The notes under the pieces are model-generated. The model worked only from the letters and a program-made list of their open reading frames with translations, was not told where the DNA came from and made no database searches. From Hyperoodon ampullatus (Eukaryota; Chordata; Mammalia; Artiodactyla; Ziphiidae), in assembly GCA_949752795.1 (NCBI GenBank), contig OX457070.1:34195574-34259573 (forward strand): a stretch of DNA of 64,000 bases, in the 5' to 3' direction. Below are positions 57,350-64,000 of the stretch, piece after piece; within the stretch, counting starts at the first letter, position 1; every line of letters starts with the position of its first letter. A program made the position numbers and the translations under genes.

Positions 57350-57666
57350 AATTAATTAATTAATTTTTTTTGGCTGTGTTGTGTCTTCGTTGCTGTGCAC
57401 AGGCTTTCATTGCAGCGAGCAGGGGCTACTCTTCGTTGCAGTGTGTGGCCTTCTCATTGCGGTGGCTTCTCTTGTTGCAGAGCATGAGCTCCAAGGCACG
57501 CAGGCTCAGTCGTTGTGGCTCGCGGGCTATAGAGCGCAGGCTCAGTATTTGCGGTGCACAGGCTTAGTTGCTCTGTGGCATGTGGGATCTTCCCAGACCA
57601 GGGCTCGAACCTGTGTCCCCTGCATTGGCAGGTGGATTCATAACCACTGCGCCACCAGGGAAGCCC
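57350..57666 (-). mobile_element. CHR SINE, long form
   Basis: Reverse copy with ATTA-rich tail, 'ggctgtgttgtgtcttcg', ending 'gcgccaccagggaagccc'. Flanks share a perfect 21-bp duplication (57329-57349 and 57667-57687, beginning 'attctgagttac'), the longest in the window. Confidence 0.97.
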
Positions 57667-58286
57667 ATTCTGAGTTACTTTTTAAAATATGACGTGAGGT
57701 AGGGATCTAACTTTTTTCTTTTATGTGTGAATATCCAGTTGGCCCAGCACCATTTGTTGAAGTGATTATTTTTTTCCCACTGTTGGGAATCAGGCACACT
57801 TCTTGAGACTCAACTGACCTTAGCTGTATGGGTTTACTTCTAGACTTTGATTTTATTCCGTTGATCTATATGTCTGTTTGTATGCCACTACTACACCACC
57901 TTGATTATCGTAGCTTTGTAGAAAGTTTTAGAATCAGAAAGTGTGAGTCCTCAAAGTTTTTGTTTTCTTTTTCAAGATTGCTTTGGCTATTCAGGCTCTC
58001 TTACAATTCCATATGAATTTTAGGGTCAGCTTATCCATTTTTGCAAAAAACGCTGCTGAGATTGTGATATTGAATCTGTAGATCACTTTGTGTAGTATTG
58101 TCATGTTAACAATATTTTTTTCCAAATCATAATCATAAGGTGTCTTACTACTTATTTAGTTCTTTAGTTTCTTTCAGCAATTTTTTTTTTTTAGTTTTCA
58201 GTGTACAATTCTTATATTTCCCTGGTTAAATACGTTCCTAAGTATTTTGTTCTTTCTGATTTTATTGCAAATGGAATTCTTTTCTT

Positions 58287-58502
58287 TTTTTTTTTTTTTT
58301 TTTTTTTTTTGCGGTACGCGGGCCCCTCACTGTTGTGGCCTCTCTCGTTGCGGAGCACAGGCTCCGGACATGTAGGCTCAGCAGCCATGGCTCACGGGCC
58401 TAGCCGCTCCGCGGCATGTGGTATCTTCCCGGACCGGGGCACGAACCTGTGTCCCCTGCATCGGCAGGCAGACTCTCAACCACTGTGCCACCAGGGAAGC
58501 CC
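58287..58502 (-). mobile_element. CHR SINE, short young form
   Basis: Reverse copy from a T run and 'gcggtacgcgggcccctcac' to 'gtgccaccagggaagccc'. Duplication 'tggaatt(c/a)ttttctt' at 58272-58286 and 58503-58517, one mismatch. Confidence 0.96.
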
Positions 58503-58620
58503 TGGAATTATTTTCTTAATTTCATTTTTGAATTGTTCATTGCTAGTGTATAGAAATATGACTAATTTTTGTGTGTTGATCTTTTATAACTTTGCTGCAT
58601 TCATTTATTAGCGCTAATGG

Positions 58621-58648
58621 TTGTGTGTGTGTGTGTGTGTGTGTGTGG
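58621..58648 (+). repeat. (TG)n microsatellite
   Basis: About 13-14 TG units inside the antisense L1. Confidence 0.95.
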
Positions 58649-58870
58649 TTTCTTTAGAATTTTCTATATATATGGTCATGTCATCTGCAAACACAGATAA
58701 TTTTATCTCTTCCTTTACAGTTTGAATGCCATATATTTCTTTTTCTTACCTAACTATTCTGGCTAGAACTTCCACTGTAATATTGAATAGAAGTGGTGAA
58801 AGTAGGCATTCTTGTCATGTCCCAATCTTATAGTACTCTTGTTTGAATGTGTGGGTAGATGGAAAGTCTG

Positions 58871-59679
58871 ATTTGAAGCTTTGAGTGCAAACATGGACCT
58901 TACTGACTGAAATTCTCTGTAGTTGATCTGGCTGGGCCAGTTGGTTGGGTGACCTTCAATGTTATTACCTTTAGGTTTCTCTGTTCTGCTAAATCCCTTG
59001 CCCCCTGCTTTCCAGCTTCCAAAACTGTGATGCTATTGTCTCTTCTCCCATTCTTCCTGTCCTTGTGAGTTTATACCTTAAAAAAAATTCCCTTTAAAAT
59101 GTATTACTATTGTTTTACTGGGCAAAAGTATTTACTATCTTTCCCTGGAACTCTGGGAATGAAATTAATAGGTTTTGTGCCAGTTGCTATTTGTCATTCT
59201 TGACTCAGGCACTCAGGCTTAATCCAGTTCCATGGATAAAATATGCTTTTCACTTCTTAGTAGACTTTCAAAGTTTAGAATGGCCTGAACTTTCTCCTTA
59301 GATCTTTTAATAACCCAGAGACACCACTGACATGACCTACTGGCCCTGAGAGGAGTAGTGGTGGACTGTGCCTTGGGAACACCAGAGTTATCCAGCAATA
59401 ACTCTGGAAGGAACTAGTCGCCAGCTAATGGAAACCTCCAGTGTGGTTTCCATCATACTATTCTTGTGCTCTTTTTGTTTATCTGCACCACAAAATAAAC
59501 TCTAATTACAAATACTACTCGTGAATTCACCTTATATCCAATCAGGAAAAGCCCGTCTCGTAATCTAGTTTATTGGAAAGCTGTGGCACCAGGAAGCCAC
59601 TAAAGGGCCTTCAGCAGAGCCATATTTAGACACTTATCTTCTGATCATTCCTGGGAGTCATTGGTTTCTCTGGTTTTAG
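58871..59679. other. No gene recognised
   Basis: Possibly a decayed LTR ('gtccttgtgagtttatacctt' near 59055), but no ends can be set. No exon. Confidence 0.35.
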
Positions 59680-59862
59680 GGCATGGGCTCTGAACCCTGA
59701 CTGCAATGAGAATTATCTAAAACTTAAAAATAAAGAAAAACAAAAGCTTGTCCTCAGTCCTCACTCCATACTATTAATTCCGAATATCTGGGGATGGAGC
59801 ACAGACAGTGGTATTTTTTTAAGGTCCTCTGGTGATTCTAAAGCACAGCAGGGGTAAGAGCA
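59680..59862 (-). mobile_element. MER20-like hAT DNA element
   Basis: 'gctctgaaccctgactgcaatgagaattatc', 'tatctggggatggagcacagacag' and 'gtcctctggtgattctaaagcacagc' follow MER20 (hAT-Charlie) in order. Non-autonomous, no transposase. The orientation given is tentative because the element is nearly symmetric. Confidence 0.6.
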
Positions 59863-60066
59863 CTGACTCAAGGGGCTACTGGAGGGAAGTGATTAGCTGA
59901 AGTTTTGGAGGCTTCTCCAGAGCTTATTAAGATAGTTCCTCTAGATAGGGCCAAGCCAGAGGAACCCAGGCCACCTCACTTCAACTCTGAGAGTTTGGAA
60001 ATGAAGCAACAAGATCTTTTGATTGTTTTCCTTCTGAGGAAATTGTTTGACCTATGCAGGCTTTTT

Positions 60067-60381
60067 TAAAAATATATATATATATATTTATTTTTGTCTG
60101 TGTTGGGTCTTTGTTGCTGCGTGCGGGCTTTCTCTAGTTGTGGTGAGCAGGGGCTACTGTTTGTTGCAGTGTGCGTACTTCTCATTGTGATGGCTTCTCT
60201 TGTTGCGGAGCATAGGCTCTAGGCACGCAGGCTTCAGTAGTTGTGGCACACGGGCTCAGTAGCTGTGGTGCACAGGCTTCGTTGCTCTGCGGCATGTGGG
60301 ATCTTCCTGGACCAGGGCTCAAACCCGTGTCTCCTGCGTAGGCAGGTGAATTCTTAACCACTGCACCACCAGGGAAGTCCC
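60067..60381 (-). mobile_element. CHR SINE, long form
   Basis: Reverse copy beginning with A/T-rich text and (TA)n, then 'gtctgtgttgggtctttg', ending 'caccaccagggaagtccc'. Duplication 'cctatgca(g/t)gcttttt' at 60051-60066 and 60382-60397, one mismatch. Confidence 0.96.
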
Positions 60382-60397
60382 CCTATGCATGCTTTTT

Positions 60398-61054
60398 AAG
60401 GACTTATCCCTTGAGTGTGGCAAGGAGTGCTTAGGAATTGTATGACACTCTTGAGCAGGCAGTATAACATCTCTTAGCCTCAGTTTCCTCAAGTATAAAA
60501 AAAGAGAATTAAAGTCTCATAGAGCTCAATAAATAGCAACTCTTCCATTGTTTAAAAAATAAAAATAAAATAAGAGGCAAAATGAGAGCTTGAAAATGGT
60601 ACTACCGAGGTCAAATATGCTACTGAAGAGCTGCTCTGAACGTAATATGTCTGGTTAGCTCTAGGTGATGCTGATGCTGCTGGTCTAGGGACCACACTTC
60701 AAAGAGTAAAGCAGAGGACACATCTGCCAGCCTTGGTATCTGCCAAAACTGACCCCCCTCCTCCATTGTCTTCCATTCAGGACTTTTGTGAGGGCTGGGG
60801 AGAGGAGGATACTGATTGAACCCACGATGGGCCTCTGACCCAAGAAAGTCTTATCCACAGGCGGGGCTTCAAAATATAAGTTGGCAGAGTGTAAGGGGGC
60901 TTGGTCATTAGCTGAGCCACTCAGACTAGGAATTTGCACCAAAGCAAAGGCCAGGACCCAAAGGCAGTACCTGTAGGTCCCAGAGAGCCAGATAGGCACT
61001 AGAGTTCCATTCCATGTGTATCTAAAACAACCCTCCCTTTCCTTCAATGAGCCT
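60398..61054. other. No gene recognised
   Basis: 'gctgctggtctagggaccacactt' near 60676 resembles a MER20 end. The 125-residue minus-strand frame at 60685-61062 lies here; its composition is unremarkable and it has no domain or splice support. Confidence 0.4.
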
Positions 61055-61200
61055 GGATGCATTCACTCACTCATTGTTTGTTCAACAAGTATGTTCCGAG
61101 TACCTACTCAACTCCAGGCACAGTTCCGGATTCCAGAGCTACAGCAGAGAACAAACCGAGGCCTCTGTTCTCAGGGAGTTTGATTCTAGGGGAAGACTTG
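61055..61200 (-). mobile_element. L2 3' end, reverse strand
   Basis: 'ttcactcactcattgtttgttcaacaag', 'gagtacctactcaactccaggcac' and 'ctgttctcagggagtttgattctag' are reversed L2 3' end text. Confidence 0.65.
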
Positions 61201-61807
61201 TTGAAACCAAACAGGAGAGCTAAATGCAAGAGGAATCCCACCAGAGGGCATCCAGGGTCGCTCTGTCATGTTCTGTTAAACACTTGGAATGTGTTTAACT
61301 ACGTCAAGGGAGCTTGTTATGGAGGAGACTGTGTAAGCCAAAAGTGTGAACACATTTTAGAAGGATCAGACACAATAAAGTAGGATGGAATCTTAACTGT
61401 CAATGTATGAAGTATATATGCACTCAGACTACAAAGATAGTGGGAGGTACATGCAGGCACCCTTTAATTTTTCAGAACTGTACTTTAGAGAGCATTTGTT
61501 TTTAAACAACTGGATCTGAAAATGGTTTAGGATAGGCACTTGGCCTCGCTTTTATGCTAAACATTTTAAAAGTACTATATAAGCTACAAAAGAAAGACAG
61601 TCACTTATATTGAATGTGTAAACTCGTGAGAAAGACAATGAGTCTTTTTCTACAGCATTTAGTAGCAAAATGACAAAACCATGCATATATGCAACCTGCA
61701 GCATTCTTAAAAGTGTTTTATAAAGCAATAGTTAAAGCATAAAATGGAGCAATTAGCAGCATTTGGAATTCTGATGCTCCCAACCTATCCTTGTTTTCTG
61801 CTTTAGG
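61201..61807. other. No gene recognised
   Basis: Unassigned DNA. Confidence 0.4.
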
Positions 61808-62000
61808 AAGCAGTGAAGCATAGCAGTTATGGACATAAGTTTTAGAGTCAAACATACTTGGGTTCCAATCCCAGCTCTTCCTCTTGGGAGCATGTGGCCT
61901 TGAGAAAGTTACCCAACCTCCCTGAGCCTCAATCTCCTCATCAGTAAAATGGGAATAATAAAAATACCACCCTCACAGAATTATTATAGGGGTTAACTTT
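61808..62000 (+). repeat. MIR, sense orientation
   Basis: 'gaagcatagcagttatggac', 'cttgggttccaatcccagctc', 'gaaagttacccaacctccctgagcc' and 'cctcatcagtaaaatggg' give a near-complete MIR, the best preserved in the window. Confidence 0.88.
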
Positions 62001-63309
62001 AAAAACCTATACGTAATTCAATACTCTCTGACTTTTATGAATCACTGTACTCACTGTACTCACAAATCACAATACTCTCATCTCCTCCCCGCCCAGTGAC
62101 CCAGCATTACTAATAGGAGTGTTTCAGTAGAATCTGTCATGACATCCTTCCCCATCTTCTTCTCCATATTTGAATCGCCTTATCCACTGCTGCTGTCTGT
62201 AGCCTCATGGTGGCACCCTCTGATTCCCATACCTAAGCTGTGGTCTCTGGGTTTTCTCAACATTTCCAAGTTCTCAGAGCCCAAAAACAGTGCTGAAGCA
62301 AACAGAAGGGGGAAGAAGGAGCCTCCTCCTCTTTCTTCCCTGTTATTGACAGGTATCCCAAAGCCCCTCTTGAATAGTTCCATCAACTTCTGCTTCTAAC
62401 TCTCTCTCACTAATGAGCTCAAAACCAGTCCAAGGAACTAGGTGGATACCAGAAGCCCTTCTATTTCCCTCCATTCCCCAATTCCTTAACCTCAGCCTCT
62501 CCCTGTCCCCAGACTTCCTCTCCACATCCTGTTACAAAATAAGAACTCCTTACTTATGAATGTGTACACGCTAACTGTAGATAGGTGATGATTTAGGATT
62601 GGTGTAGGATTGGTGATGGAAGATGTAGGATTGGTGATGGAAGTAGGGTGTCTATGTTGACAGGAGCCAGACAATAAATGCCCTGTTTTACACAGAAGTG
62701 TTTGGATAGTGATTGCACTTCATCCCACATATGACAACTTTCTTTTCCAACTTTTAATTTCATTGACAAGTGTAGAGTATCATTTTGTACACAATGCACT
62801 CTACTAGAGACAGACACTAATTTTTCTTCTATTACTGATGGAACAAATCAATTCCACAGTGTCAGATATTTATTAATAGGGTTTGGGGCAATGAAAAGAA
62901 ATGGGGTGCTCCTTCCCTTGTTTTCCCAGTGGGTGAGAGAAACAAGATTCATTCTCAATTCTTAATGATCTGAATGGTTTTTGAGGCTAGTGAACTGAAT
63001 CCAAGGTTGGCACTCAGAAAAAAGCATAGAGAGGGCAGTTCCTGTTTTTGAATTGTCCACATGAGCTTAGTGAGTTTATACGGGCTTGACTTGCCTCAGC
63101 AATTGGATTTCAGGGATGACTGAAATGGCTGAATTGGCCACAGTGCCATTCAGCAGAACAGCTGGAGACACATTCAACCAAATTCCAAGGAACACTGCGT
63201 GTGTCCCTGTATATCACAGTAATGTCATGCCCTTTGCTCCAGAGAAAAGGGCTTTTTGTGAATGAGGTATTATGTTTGCACATTCTTTATGTACATAGTC
63301 TTTTTATAT
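62001..63309. other. No gene recognised; small minisatellite
   Basis: Unassigned DNA. A 21-bp unit is repeated at 62605-62625 and 62626-62646 with an 11-base partial copy before it (62594-62604). Open frames at 62139-62817 are short and mutually overlapping. Confidence 0.45.
62594..62646 (+). repeat. Short tandem repeat, 21-bp unit
   Basis: The unit starts 'taggattggtgatgg'. Two near-identical full copies and one partial copy. Confidence 0.9.
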
Positions 63310-63743
63310 TGCTGAATGCTACAATTTAATTTTTTATCGTGACAAAACACACATCACATAAAATTTATCATTTTTATCACTTGAAGTATACAGTTTATTG
63401 GCATTAAGTGCATTTTTGTGCAAATCATCACCACTATCTATCTCCAGACCTTTTTTTATTGTCCCAAAGAGAAACCCTGTACCCATTAAATAAAAACTGT
63501 CAATTCCTCCTTCCTCTAGCTACTGGTAATCGCCATTCTACTTTATGTCTCTAAGAATTTGACTATTCCAGGTACCTCTTATAAGTGGAATTGTACAATA
63601 TTTGTCCTTTTGTGATTGGCTTATCTCACTTAGCATAATGGACTCAAGTTCATGCATGTTGTTGCATGTGTTTCTTTCCTATTTAAGGCTGATTAATCTT
63701 CCATTGTACTTACATTTCACATTTTGTCCATCTGTTGATGAGC
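63310..63743 (-). mobile_element. Old L1 3' region, reverse strand
   Basis: 'tcgtgacaaaacacacatcac', 'gttattggcattaagtgc'-type text, 'cttataagtggaattgtac' and 'tgtccatctgttgatgag' are reversed L1 3' phrases. A SINE follows directly. Confidence 0.75.
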
Positions 63744-64000
63744 TTTTTTTTTTTTTTTTTTTTGGCTGCATTAGGTCTTCGTTGTTGCATGCGGGCTTTC
63801 TCTAGTTGCAGCGAGCCGGGGCTACTCTTCTTTGCAGTGCATGGGATTCTTATTGTGGTGGCTTCTCTTGTTGCGGAGCACAGGCTCTAGGCACCTGGGC
63901 TTCAGTAATTGCAGCACGCGGCCTCAGTAGTTGCAGCATGAGGGCCCTAGAGCGTATGGGCTTCAGTAGTTGTGGCTCGCGGGCTCTAGAACACAGGCTC
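63744..64000 (-). mobile_element. CHR SINE, long form, cut by window end
   Basis: Begins with about 20 T and 'ggctgcattaggtcttcg' and continues through 'ggcttctcttgttgcggagc' to the window edge. The head lies outside, so the duplication cannot be read. Confidence 0.93.

Larger units (their letters stand above)
57040..58870 (-). mobile_element. Old L1 ORF2 fragment, antisense, SINE-split
   Basis: 'cagatacgtgatttacaaatattttctccc', 'ggcccagcaccatttgttgaag', 'gattgctttggctattcagg' and 'gtcatgtcatctgcaaacac' are reversed ORF2 phrases from linker to reverse transcriptase. SINEs at 57350 and 58287 and a (TG)n run at about 58621-58648 interrupt it. No frame remains. Confidence 0.82.

Noticed and set aside
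60685..61062. 125-residue minus-strand open frame
   Set aside because: No recognisable domain, no splice sites or promoter, and it runs next to a MER20-like end and a reversed L2. Chance is the simplest reading.
1..64000. Possible CRISPR array, operon or phage-like system
   Set aside because: No regularly spaced direct repeats with unique spacers and no compact gene clusters. The repeat content is plainly mammalian.

Overview
This 64 kb window is non-coding mammalian DNA, almost certainly from a cetacean and probably a toothed whale. The main clue is about 30 copies of the tRNA-derived CHR SINE (Cetacea, Hippopotamus, Ruminant). They occur in a long form, in older forms, and in a short young-looking form whose reverse strand starts 'gcggtacgcgggcctctcactg'. 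I saw no BovB or Bov-tA elements, which argues against a ruminant. The rest is ordinary eutherian repeat history: L1 of several ages, L2, MIR, a Tigger1-like DNA transposon, a MER20-like hAT element, two solo-LTR-like units and microsatellites. Prokaryote-style features (operons, CRISPR arrays, ribosome binding sites) do not apply. No complete protein-coding gene can be supported.

Layout. 1-15.5 kb: L1 3' end, L2 and MIR fragments, eight SINEs and a probable LTR near 11.1-11.6 kb. 15.5-17.5 kb: an L2 piece and unassigned DNA. 17.5-25.5 kb: one old, nearly full-length L1 lying antisense, split by five SINEs and by a younger sense-strand L1. 25.5-30.7 kb: a SINE with perfect target-site duplications, an L1 3' end, an L2 broken by a 153-bp L1, and a MIR. 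30.7-39.6 kb: a possible small coding exon, an L1 with a candidate 3' transduction, an LTR, a Tigger1-like element and further L1 3' ends. 39.63-40.08 kb: the only CpG-rich non-repeat segment, with a CTCF-consensus match and a possible splice donor. 40.7-52.8 kb: dense young SINEs, L1 fragments, a long L2, a MIR and unassigned DNA. 52.8-55.4 kb: a young L1 with a 5' inversion and 16-bp target-site duplications. 55.4-64 kb: another antisense L1 fragment, MER20-like, MIR and L2 pieces, unassigned DNA and SINEs, the last cut by the window end.

No set of genes works together here. The biology shown is retrotransposition: L1 encodes the endonuclease and reverse transcriptase that also mobilise the SINEs, and many insertions still carry readable duplications, so their order can be reconstructed. 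The best leads outside repeats are the CpG-rich segment at 39.6-40.1 kb and the exon-like open frame at 30.75 kb. Repeat family names come from sequence recognition, not from a database search.
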